DNA from: Oscillospiraceae bacterium
GTDB taxonomy: Bacteria; Bacillota; Clostridia; Oscillospirales; Oscillospiraceae
Reading direction: 5' to 3'
Assembly (NCBI GenBank): GCA_009777235.1
Contig: WRMH01000002.1
Coordinates: forward strand, 62,001 to 126,000
DNA length: 64,000 nt
Position numbers and translations under genes: made by a program. Every line of letters starts with the position of its first letter. Positions within the stretch are counted from its first letter, which is position 1. The notes beneath the pieces were generated by a model that saw nothing but the letters and a program-made list of their open reading frames with translations, ran no database searches and was not told the origin of the DNA. Shown here piece by piece: positions 9,319 through 17,700 of this stretch.

Positions 9319-10449
9319 GTGGAACAACAATCAAAAAAATACAAAGTGGGCATAGTTGGCGCGACCGGAATGGTCGGGCAGCGATTTATTGCCATTATTG
9401 CAAATCATCCTTGGTTTGACGTTGCCTCGGTTGCGGCAAGCAGCAAAAGCTCCGGCAAAACATATGAAGAAGCTGTCGCCGGGCGTTGGATGATGAAAGA
9501 CCCTTTGCCGGAATCGGTAAGGGAGCTTGTAGTTTTATCTGCCGAGTCAGACATCCGCAAAATAGCCGATGAGGTTGATTTTATATTTTGTGCCGTAACC
9601 ATGAGCCGTGAAGAAACAAGTGCTCTTGAAGAAGCGTTCGCAAAGGCGGAATGCCCGGTTATTTCGGCAAACAGCGCACACAGGAACACGCCCGACGTAC
9701 CCATGATTATACCGGAAATAAATCCGCAGCACCTTAAAATCATTGAAAGCCAGCGAAAGCGGCTTGGGGTTGAGCGCGGTTTTATAACAGTCAAATCAAA
9801 TTGCTCTATACAAAGCTATGTTCCGGCGCTTCACCCGCTGCGCGAAAAATTTGGCCTCGAGAAGGTTCTTGTTTGTACATACCAAGCCATATCGGGCGCC
9901 GGCAAGACTTTTGAAACGTGGCCCGAGATGATTGAAAACGTAATACCGTATATAGGCGGCGACGAAGAAAAAAAATCTGAGAGAGAGCCTTTGAAAATAT
10001 GGGGCAACCTCGAAGAAAATTCCATAGTGCCCGCAAGCCTTCCTGATATCAGCGCGCAATGCGTCCGCGTCGCCGCCCTTGACGGGCATATGGCGGCAGT
10101 GCATATGAGCCTTCGCGAGAAAACAAGCAAAGAAAACATCATAGGCTTATGGCGCGAATATGAGGGGTTGCCGCAAAAATTAAATCTGCCATCGGCGCCC
10201 CGTCAGTTCTTGCATTATTTTGATGAGCAAGATCGCCCTCAAACCAAGCTCGACTGTATGCTCGAAAACGGTATGGCAATATCCTTGGGGCGGCTCAGGG
10301 AGGATTCCCAGTATGATTACAAGTTTATTGGATTATCCCACAATACGCTGCGCGGTGCGGCGGGCGGCGCGGTGCTTACGGCGGAGCTTCTTTGCGCCGA
10401 GGGATATATAAGCGGGGGGCAGAAGGCCATATGCGCAAGCCTTCAATGA
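9319..10449 (+). CDS. asd: Aspartate-semialdehyde dehydrogenase
   Basis: The enzyme reduces aspartyl phosphate to aspartate semialdehyde, the branch point to lysine/diaminopimelate, threonine and methionine. It has the NADP-binding GATGMVGQRF loop near its N-terminus and the catalytic cysteine in KSNCSIQSY. The sequence type (CSIQ, long middle with EEKKSEREPLKIWG) belongs to the archaeal/fungal-like ASADH subgroup also found in some Bacillota. The N-terminus is uncertain: a GTG at 9319 directly before the conserved core is chosen, but the frame is open further upstream to 9256. dapA follows immediately. Confidence 0.92.
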   Translation: MEQQSKKYKVGIVGATGMVGQRFIAIIANHPWFDVASVAASSKSSGKTYEEAVAGRWMMKDPLPESVRELVVLSAESDIRKIADEVDFIFCAVTMSREETSALEEAFAKAECPVISANSAHRNTPDVPMIIPEINPQHLKIIESQRKRLGVERGFITVKSNCSIQSYVPALHPLREKFGLEKVLVCTYQAISGAGKTFETWPEMIENVIPYIGGDEEKKSEREPLKIWGNLEENSIVPASLPDISAQCVRVAALDGHMAAVHMSLREKTSKENIIGLWREYEGLPQKLNLPSAPRQFLHYFDEQDRPQTKLDCMLENGMAISLGRLREDSQYDYKFIGLSHNTLRGAAGGAVLTAELLCAEGYISGGQKAICASLQ

Positions 10450-10484
10450 ACATGACGCGGTGCGTCGGAAAGGATTGTATAAAT

Positions 10485-11375
10485 ATGAAAACACCTGTGT
10501 TTAAAGGCTCGGCAACTGCCATTGTCACTCCTTTTCGCGAGGGGAAGATTGATTTTAAGAAACTCGGAGAGCTCATAGATTTTCAGATAGCGGGCGGTAC
10601 GGCTGCCATTGTCATAAACGGCACCACCGGAGAGTGTTCTACGCAGACTATCGAAGAATCCACCGCCGCGATAGATTTTTGCGTAAAACATATCAACAGC
10701 CGGGTGAAAGTCATTGCCGGAACGGGCAGCAATGATACGCAATCCGCGCTGTTTATGTCGCAGTCGGCGGAAAAGTCGGGCGCCGACGCGCTGATGATGG
10801 TCACGCCATACTACAACAAGACCACCCAGCAAGGTCTGATAAAGCACTTTAACTTTCTCGCCGACAGGGTAAATCTGCCGATTATTTTATACAATGTTCC
10901 GTCGCGCACGGGGTTGTCTTTTACGGCGGAGACATATACGGAGCTGGCAAAGCACCCGAATATCAACGGCGTAAAAGAGGCGTCTGGCGACTTTAAGCTG
11001 ATTGGCAATACGCTTGCGGCCTGTGACGGTGACTTTTTCGTGTGGAGCGGAAATGATGAGGATGTCGTGCCGCTCATGTCAATCGGAGGTCTGGGTATTA
11101 TCTCGGTTTTATCAAATGTCATTCCCGCCGAAGTAGCGCAAATGACAAAGCTATGCCTTGACGGGGATTATGGAAAAGCCGCGAAAATCCATCTAAAATA
11201 CTTTGACCTGATTGATAAACTGTTTATCGAGGTTAACCCGATACCCGTCAAGACGGCGTTAAATTTGATGGGTATGGATGTCGGCGAGCCGCGTATGCCT
11301 TTGTGCGAGATGTCTTTTGACAATCTGGAGAAACTAAAAAAGGCGATGAAAAGAGTAGGGCTTCTAATTGAGTGA
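10485..11375 (+). CDS. dapA: 4-hydroxy-tetrahydrodipicolinate synthase
   Basis: DapA condenses pyruvate and aspartate semialdehyde. The 296-residue TIM-barrel protein shows GTTGECST (substrate loop), YNVPSRTG (catalytic Tyr) and NGVKEASGD, whose Lys forms the Schiff base. The start is the ATG at 10485, with an AAAGGA site about 10 bases upstream and the family-typical FKGSATAIVTPF beginning. It begins 35 bp after asd and 40 bp before dapB, so the three probably form one operon. Confidence 0.96.
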   Translation: MKTPVFKGSATAIVTPFREGKIDFKKLGELIDFQIAGGTAAIVINGTTGECSTQTIEESTAAIDFCVKHINSRVKVIAGTGSNDTQSALFMSQSAEKSGADALMMVTPYYNKTTQQGLIKHFNFLADRVNLPIILYNVPSRTGLSFTAETYTELAKHPNINGVKEASGDFKLIGNTLAACDGDFFVWSGNDEDVVPLMSIGGLGIISVLSNVIPAEVAQMTKLCLDGDYGKAAKIHLKYFDLIDKLFIEVNPIPVKTALNLMGMDVGEPRMPLCEMSFDNLEKLKKAMKRVGLLIE

Positions 11376-11415
11376 AAGATGAGTGATTCGGCGTTATAGG
11401 GGCAAGGAGGTAACT

Positions 11416-12189
11416 ATGCTCAGATTGATAAATTCGGGTTGTAATGGCCATATGGGGCAAGTTGTGACGGCAATTTGCGATGCCGACGCGAATGTCGGAA
11501 TCGTTGCGGGAGTGGACATAAATACGCGCCAAATGTCAGATTTTCCGGTGTATGAAAAGCCTTCGGATATACCCGCCGCAATTGTTGGCGGTGAGCAAAA
11601 AAGCGTTGCGCTTGTGGATTTTTCAAGTCCCGCGGCTCTTAAAGGTTTGTTGGAGTACGGGATTTTTTCAAACATACCGCTTGTGCTTTGCGCCACCGGA
11701 TATAATGCCGAGCAGCAAGACGCTATCGAGATGGCGTCAAAAAAGATTGCTGTGTTTCGCAGCGGAAATATGTCAATAGGCATAAATTTAGTTGTTGACC
11801 TTATAAAGAGAGCGGCTGCGGTGCTTGGAGAGGATTTTGATGTCGAGATAATAGAGCGGCATCACAGGCGCAAGGTAGATGCCCCGAGCGGGACGGCTTT
11901 GATGCTCGCAAACGCCGCCGCTTCATCTTTGCCGTATGACGCCAAATTGGTGTATGAGCGTGAACGCGTGCGCAAACCTCGCGACAGTCACGAAATCGGC
12001 ATATCGGCGGTGAGGGGCGGCACGATCGTAGGTGAGCATGAAGTGATATTCGCCGGGCAAAATGAAATCATCGAGCTGAGGCATAGCGCACAGTCGCGGG
12101 ATATTTTTGCCGCGGGAGCTATAAAAGCCGCTAAGTATATCGTTAACCAGCCCCCGGGTCTATATAGCATGGAAGATGTTCTAAGGTAG
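11416..12189 (+). CDS. dapB: 4-hydroxy-tetrahydrodipicolinate reductase
   Basis: DapB reduces the DapA product on the way to diaminopimelate and lysine. The 257-residue protein has the nucleotide-binding GCNGHMGQ loop, the GNMSIGINL stretch and the catalytic ERHHRRKVDAPSGTA motif. The ATG at 11416 follows AAGGAGGTAACT, one of the strongest ribosome sites in the window. It is the last gene of the asd-dapA-dapB group. Confidence 0.96.
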   Translation: MLRLINSGCNGHMGQVVTAICDADANVGIVAGVDINTRQMSDFPVYEKPSDIPAAIVGGEQKSVALVDFSSPAALKGLLEYGIFSNIPLVLCATGYNAEQQDAIEMASKKIAVFRSGNMSIGINLVVDLIKRAAAVLGEDFDVEIIERHHRRKVDAPSGTALMLANAAASSLPYDAKLVYERERVRKPRDSHEIGISAVRGGTIVGEHEVIFAGQNEIIELRHSAQSRDIFAAGAIKAAKYIVNQPPGLYSMEDVLR

Positions 12190-12216
12190 TGTTTGTGAGG
12201 CGGGGGAATTATGATT

Positions 12217-12244
12217 TTGTTAAATTGTATATTGCATTTATACA
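12217..12244 (+). promoter_or_regulatory. Possible sigma-A promoter for the HPt gene
   Basis: TTGTTA and TATACA are 16 bases apart, about 80 bp before the HPt gene in an AT-rich gap after dapB. Similarity to consensus is moderate. Confidence 0.35.
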
Positions 12245-12324
12245 TTTCAAATGTTATTATCTTTGAGGCGACAGCTTTTATTTTAACTCCCATGCGATTG
12301 GGCGAATAGATTGAGGTGACAATC

Positions 12325-12657
12325 ATGGAACTACAAAAAGAGTATATTGATGTGGAAGATGCCGTAAAACGTGTCGGGGGCAATATGGACTTGTTCAAGA
12401 GGCTTCTTGCGCAGTTTATGGGAGGAGACCATTTTCAAAAACTTGATGAAGCCCTTGATGCCGGCGAGACTGAAGCTGCCGCGCGTCTGGCACACACCCT
12501 AAAAGGAACGGGCGCAAACCTGTCTCTTCACAAGCTGTCCGCAGCGGCGGCCGAGCTTGAGCAAAACATAAAAAACGGCATAGATCATACGGAAAGCCTT
12601 GCCAATCTAAAGCAGATTTTTGACGCTACATCAAATGAGGCGGCAAAAATACCATAA
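12325..12657 (+). CDS. Histidine phosphotransfer (HPt) domain protein
   Basis: This stand-alone 110-residue four-helix HPt domain has phospho-acceptor His57 in RLAHTLKGTGANL. HPt proteins relay phosphoryl groups between receiver domains. The start is the ATG at 12325 with TGAGG upstream; the GTG at 12316 overlaps that site. An HD-GYP response regulator begins about 80 bp downstream, suggesting a two-protein relay. The hybrid kinase that would feed it is not in this window. Confidence 0.88.
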   Translation: MELQKEYIDVEDAVKRVGGNMDLFKRLLAQFMGGDHFQKLDEALDAGETEAAARLAHTLKGTGANLSLHKLSAAAAELEQNIKNGIDHTESLANLKQIFDATSNEAAKIP

Positions 12658-12735
12658 TATGCCAAGAGGGAGACATGATTTGCCCCAATCGGCGGACGTG
12701 ATAAGAAGAAAGACAATAATAAAGAGGGAGCACTT

Positions 12736-13827
12736 ATGGAACAAGCCAACACAAAAAAGGACGCTATACTCATTGTTGATGATGTCGAAATAAACAGGAT
12801 TATCCTTGGAGAGGTGCTTCAAGGCGAGTATGATATTGTTGAGGCATCGGGCGGCATAGAGGCGCTTGAAATCCTATTGGGCGTTGATGGCAAACCGCCC
12901 GCCGTTCAGCCAACGGCAGTATTGCTCGACATCATGATGCCGGACATGGATGGCTTTGAGGTGCTTGAGAAAATTAAAGCCAGCGATTTGACAAAGAATA
13001 TTCCCGTGCTTTTTATTACCGCCGCCGACTCGGAAGATACCGAATCCCGCGGCCTCGTGGCCGGAGCCGCCGACTACATAACAAAGCCTTTCAACAATAG
13101 CATAATCCGGGCGCGTGTTGATAATCATATCAATCTGGCGCGGTACAGGCATAGCTTAGAGCAGCTTGTTGATAATAAGACGCGGGAAGTAACCAGAACC
13201 TATGAGTCCACGCTTGAGGTTTTGGCGACCATCATTGAGTATAGAAACTTGGAATCCGGAGCGCATATCCGCCGCACGGCAGAGCTTGCAAGCGCTTTGA
13301 TCAATAGGATGCTGCAACACAAGCGATTTAAGAAATTGCTCGCCAAAGAGAATATTCCGTCGCTGATAAAAGCCTCCGCGTTGCACGATATAGGCAAGAT
13401 TGCCATTCCCGACAGCATATTGCTAAAACCCGGAAAGCTCACCCCGGAAGAGTTTGATGTCATTAAAACACACACAATCGTCGGCAGCCGTATTATTGAC
13501 AATATAGCCGAGAATCTACCCGACAATGACCGCTATTTGAAATACGCAAAAGAAATATGCTCCTATCATCATGAGCGGTGGGACGGCACCGGCTATCCTG
13601 AGGGGCTCGCGGGAGAAGAAATACCCCTCACGGCGAGAATAATATCCATAGTTGACGTTTATGACGCGCTCACAAGTTCGCGTTGCTACAAAGACGCTTT
13701 TTCTCACGAAAAGTCCTTTGGCATTATAATGGATGCCAAAGGAACTCAATTTGATCCGGAGCTTGTTGATATTTTATCCGAAGTTGCCGACGAGTTTATG
13801 AGAATCGAAGAGGCGCACAGGGATTAA
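12736..13827 (+). CDS. Response regulator with HD-GYP cyclic-di-GMP phosphodiesterase domain
   Basis: The 363-residue protein has an N-terminal receiver (Asp15/16, phospho-acceptor Asp65 in LLDIMMPD, Lys117 in TKPF), a short helical linker (about 130-165) and a C-terminal HD-GYP domain. The metal site HD is His217-Asp218 (ALHDIGKIAIPD) and the signature HHERWDGTGYPEGL spans about 278-291. All canonical residues are present, so it should hydrolyse cyclic-di-GMP under phosphorylation control, like RpfG. The preceding HPt gene is its likely phosphodonor. In a genome with flagella, this points to motility/attachment control, which is inferred. Confidence 0.92.
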   Translation: MEQANTKKDAILIVDDVEINRIILGEVLQGEYDIVEASGGIEALEILLGVDGKPPAVQPTAVLLDIMMPDMDGFEVLEKIKASDLTKNIPVLFITAADSEDTESRGLVAGAADYITKPFNNSIIRARVDNHINLARYRHSLEQLVDNKTREVTRTYESTLEVLATIIEYRNLESGAHIRRTAELASALINRMLQHKRFKKLLAKENIPSLIKASALHDIGKIAIPDSILLKPGKLTPEEFDVIKTHTIVGSRIIDNIAENLPDNDRYLKYAKEICSYHHERWDGTGYPEGLAGEEIPLTARIISIVDVYDALTSSRCYKDAFSHEKSFGIIMDAKGTQFDPELVDILSEVADEFMRIEEAHRD

Positions 13828-13856
13828 GGGCTGTCAAAATCGAAAAGGCGCACAAG

Positions 13857-13885
13857 ACAAAAGCGACCGTGTCTTTCGCTTTTGT
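13857..13885 (+). terminator. Hairpin after the HD-GYP gene
   Basis: ACAAAAGCGA pairs perfectly with TCGCTTTTGT across a 9-base loop. A T-rich stretch (CTTTTTCTTTT) follows about 10 bases later. It sits between the convergent HD-GYP and rpmB genes and could serve either. Confidence 0.55.
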
Positions 13886-13910
13886 TCGGTAGCCTTTTTC
13901 TTTTGCAATT

Positions 13911-13931
13911 CCGCCAGCGATCCGCTGGCGG
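13911..13931 (-). terminator. GC-rich hairpin downstream of rpmB
   Basis: CCGCCAGC and GCTGGCGG form an 8-bp stem 19 bases past the rpmB stop on the minus strand. No immediate U-tract follows, so termination is uncertain. Confidence 0.4.
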
Positions 13932-13949
13932 TCCGCAGGCGGTTTAAGT

Positions 13950-14138
13950 TTAGCCTGCGCGTGTTACTTTGCCGTCGCGCAGACAGCGCGTACAAACATG
14001 AACATGTTTTGGTGTGCCCTCGACTACAGCCGCGACACGCTTTATATTTGGTTTCCACATGCGATTGCTGCGCCTGTGGGAGTGGCTTACTTTTATACCA
14101 AAAGAAACGCCTTTTCCGCAGTATGAACACTTTGCCAT
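13950..14138 (-). CDS. rpmB: 50S ribosomal protein L28
   Basis: This 62-residue ribosomal protein starts MAKCSYCGKGVSFGIKVSHSHRR and ends with VCTRCLRDGKV. The two CxxC pairs (CSYC and CTRC) mark the zinc-binding form of L28. The start at ATG 14136-14138 is fixed by AAGGAGG on the minus strand, although the frame is open 20 codons further upstream. It is alone, transcribed towards the HD-GYP gene. Confidence 0.96.
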   Translation of the reverse strand: MAKCSYCGKGVSFGIKVSHSHRRSNRMWKPNIKRVAAVVEGTPKHVHVCTRCLRDGKVTRAG

Positions 14139-14330
14139 TTGGTAATTCCTCCTTATTGTGTTAGACAAGCAACGCCCATAATAACAGAGAAAATTCAAAA
14201 ATGCAAGAAAAACCTAAAAAAGGTTCCGAAATCCTCTAAAATTGAAGAAATAACTGCCCGCCCATAAAAAGTTTGGACATATTACTTGGCTACTATAGCG
14301 GCTGGTCATAGCGGCGAGCATAGCGGCGGG

Positions 14331-14423
14331 CATAAAAATCATTCCGAGAGCGGAGCATGGATGCGGAGCGTCCGATCGTTTGCGCATGGATGACGCAACT
14401 GATCGGGGAGGAATGATTTTATG
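14331..14423. repeat. Palindromic repeat family A, copy 2
   Basis: This copy is in the opposite orientation to copy 1, with intact ends (CATAAAAATCATTCC and GGAATGATTTTATG). Its internal hairpin is the CGATC..GTTGCG / CGCAAAC..GATCG variant. Short iterations of catagcggcg lie just before it (about 14309-14331). Family B copy 1 begins nine bases after it. In 14199-14330 nothing else is recognisable. Confidence 0.85.
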
Positions 14424-14431
14424 ACCGCTGC

Positions 14432-14636
14432 TTATATATCCAAAGCATACGCTATGTGTAGCTTCAGACCTACGTAAAAAGTGACTGTATGGCTCATAGC
14501 GGGGTCTTCGCAAACTCGCAAAGCGAACTTTGTTCGCTCTGCTCAAACAGTGCTCGACCTTATCCGCTATTTCGCCTACAGTCTCTAATTTACTCCGCTA
14601 CGAAGCTCCACATAGCGTATGCTTTGGATATTTGGC
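14432..14636. repeat. Palindromic repeat family B, copy 1, interrupted
   Basis: The left arm ATCCAAAGCATACGCTATGT (within 14437-14457) pairs with a right arm ending ATGCTTTGGAT (to about 14630). With the AGCTTC/GAAGCT inner pair, the stem is about 30 bp. Relative to copy 3 at 20581-20657, this copy carries an extra segment of about 123 bp (14472-14594) in its loop. Confidence 0.8.
14472..14594. mobile_element. Small hairpin element inserted in repeat B
   Basis: This segment is absent from the otherwise similar repeat at 20581-20657. Its ends are imperfect inverted repeats: GTAAA..GTGACTGTA..ATAGCGG at the left and CCGCTAT..TACAGTC..TTTAC at the right. A smaller inner hairpin AGCGAAC/GTTCGCT lies near its middle. 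It encodes no gene, so it resembles a miniature inverted-repeat element. A CT pair flanks both sides and may be a 2-bp target duplication. Confidence 0.6.
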
Positions 14637-14658
14637 AAATAATCACCACACCAAAAGG

Positions 14659-14680
14659 GAGGCTGCCTTGCGGCAGCCTC
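14659..14680 (-). terminator. Terminator of the leucine-rich-repeat surface gene
   Basis: GAGGCTGCC/GGCAGCCTC form a 9-bp stem with a 4-base loop, about 105 bp beyond the stop of the surface gene, followed on the minus strand by CCTTTTGG. The equivalent hairpin follows the paralogue at 20680-20705. Confidence 0.65.
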
Positions 14681-14785
14681 GTTGATTTATTTGTCATATA
14701 GTATTTCCTTTCCTCTTTTTCTATTTTCCTCTTTTTCATATTTTTTGATTATATTTCTTTTGACATTTCTGTTGCCTTGTTTATC

Positions 14786-17700
14786 TTAATAATCTTCCCC
14801 TTCCTTTATTTCGGCTATTTCTTCTTCCTCTTCTTCGTCGCGGCGTTTCCATACGACAAACAGGAAGAGCAAAGCGAGAAGTATCAGCAGTGCAGCTATG
14901 TTCACCATTGCGAGGATTGACCGTGAGCTAAGTCCGTTATTGTTTGCTTGTCTTTCTCCTATATTTGCAAGCGGTGTGTCAGAATTGTTTCCATTCATGT
15001 ATTCGTCGCCGCCGCCGACAAAGCCGTCGTCAGACATGGGTCTTTCCGGGGTGGGTTCAGGGGGCTGTTCGAGCGTCGGGTTCGTGGTCGGCGCGGTGGT
15101 TTGCTCTGTGCTCGGCTCGGCTGTCGGCTCGGAGGTTGTTCCTGTGCCCGCTGTGTTCGCTTCTGCGGCTGGCTGTGAGCTTATCTGTGAGCCTGTGCCG
15201 TCCTCTGCGTCTGTCAGTAAGCTGTCAGTGTCGTCTTGGCTTTGATCTTTATTTTGGTCTTGACCGTCGCTGTTTGCCGCGCCGTCGCCATCATTGTCAT
15301 TGGCGTTATCGTTGTCTTTATCGTCGCTCTTTTTGTTGACGTCGCCGTTTTCTTTGCTGTCGTTGTTGCCGTTGTTTCCATTGCTGCCGTCGGCGGCTTC
15401 GCACTCATCGCAGTCACAATCTCCGGCGCAGTCAGCGTCACAGTCGCAATCTTTGCAATCGTTGCAGTCGTCGCAGTCGCAATCGTCGGAATGCTCCGGA
15501 TTGCAATCATCGCAATCGCAATCATCTTCATGTGCCGGGTTGCACTCGTCGCAGTCGCAATCATTTGCGTGCGGTAACTCTTCCCAGCGGGCGTAGAGGG
15601 TCGTGTCGGCGGTTATGGCAAGCGCCGCGCCGGGAGCGTAGTCTTTGCCGCTGCCGTCGGCTTTAGTGTTCCACGCAGCGAACTCATAGCCTTCGGGAGC
15701 GGTGAAGCTGCTCGCCGCTACTTTCGCGGGGTTAAGTACGGCTGCTGTGTAGGCTGTGCCTGTGCCGCCGTTCGGGACATAGGTCAGATCGCGGAAATCA
15801 TCTACTGTTACATCAATGGTGTACTTCTCTGTGCCGAGGAAAGTTACGACGAAGCTGTATGTGCCGTTTTCGCTGACTGTCATCCGCGCTGTGGACCAGT
15901 TATTACCGGAGGGAGCGAGGGAGACGTTCGTCAGGGCGGGCATACCGGCGGCGGCGGTGATGGCGCCGACGTTCAGTCCGAGGTTTATGCGGGTTTTCAG
16001 CTCTATCGCCACTGTGCCTGTGGCCGCGTTAGCTATCACTTCATACTCATAAACCGGGCGGGGGTCGTCCATGAAGAATACGGGGGTGCCGGCGGCCGCT
16101 CCCCAAGGGGCGCTATTGAGAGTGGTGGTGTTTATTTTATTGTATTCGCTGTCACTTGCTTTGTTGCGGTATTGATGAACGACAAACTGGGTGATGCCGG
16201 GGTTGCTCCCAAAAGATGCGCTCAAGATGCTGGTAACGCCTTTGGGGATGATGATCTCACCGCTGAGGCCGGTGCCGTAAAACGCGTTTGAGCCGATACT
16301 TGTCAAACTCTCGGGTAACGTCAGCGAGTTAAGTCTGCCGCTGCTAAATGCCGAAGAGGCGATATTCGTCACCGTGGAGCCTAAGTCCAGCTCGCCGATA
16401 TATGTCTGGTAAAAAGCAGTCTGATTGATACGTGTTATACCATTAGCTATCGTCAGTTGGCCTATGTGGTTTATGCCGCCTATCATAATTTTTTGGTTGT
16501 TCACGCCGATTTCAGTGATGAGATAGTCCGCTCCGCCGTAGCTGAGGGAGGCGGGGACTACGATGTCCACATCCGCCCCGACGGGGCCTAAATATTTACT
16601 GATGGCGCCGCTTGCGGTGCTAAACTCCCACATACCGCTGTCGTCCGTGACGATGGCGGGGGCATCCGTGGCATCCGCCCAATGAATGATTGCATAGTTA
16701 GCGGCCCAGGGGGAGCCGGATAGGCTGTCTTTATTCTTATGCGTGAGGTAGATGTTTTTGGTATTGACGGAGAAGGTTGTCGCCGCGATGCCGTTTATGG
16801 CGCTGCCTTCGAAAATGACGTCCGTCAGCGATGATATACTATAAAAGGCTTGGGACGCAATGGTCCGCACATTTTTCGGTATTGTTACCTGCATTAGTTT
16901 AGTGCTCTGAAAGGCAAATTGGCCGATACTTGTGAGGCTCTCGGGCAGGGTCACGCTTGCGAACTGCCTGCACTCAAAGAATGTGTATTCCCCGATGGCT
17001 GTGATGCCCTCCGGTATAATGATGTCCGTGAGCTGTGTGCGTTGAAAGGCATAGCCGCCGATTTTAGTCAGGCTCTCAGGCAGGTCGATAGCGCTGAGCT
17101 TGGTGTTGCTGAAAGCGTAGCTGCCGATGGCGGTAATACCCTCCGGCAAAACGATGCTCGTAAGGTTACTGCACTGTTGGAATGTTTCCGCCGCGATCTC
17201 GGTGATTTGGCTGTCCGCCGCGAAGGTAACGTTTCTTATTAAAGCTGAGTTTTTGAAAGCGCCGACGGCAAAGCCGCGCACTGCCGCGCCGTCTATCTCG
17301 GCGGGGATCTCGATATTGCCGTCGCCCGCATAAGCGGGGCTGAGGCCGAGGATCAGGCCGCTCGCGGCGTCGAAGACGAAATCGCCGTCGATGGCGCTGT
17401 CCTGCCAGATAATGGCGGCGTTACTCGCGCCCCAAGGGCTGCCGCCGATGCTGTATGGACTATGGTCACTAAGGTCGATCGTGGCTCCGTTTTTGATAGA
17501 TGCAAAGGCGGCACTGTTGATGGCGGTGACAGAGGCGGGGATTTTGATATAGCCGAGTTCATGGCAGTTGTACACTACGTTGACGCCGATGGTTTTCAAG
17601 GCGGCGGGCAGCGTGAGGGAAGACAGGACGTTGCAGCCATAGAATACACTGTTCGAGAGGCTCGTCATCGCCAGACAGGATAGGTCAACGGACTCAAGCT

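Noticed and set aside
15236-15577. Plus-strand reading frames rich in Val, Ile and Ala opposite the Cys/Asp-rich segment
   Set aside because: They arise from the repetitive GAC/GAT/TGC codons on the other strand and have no start signals.
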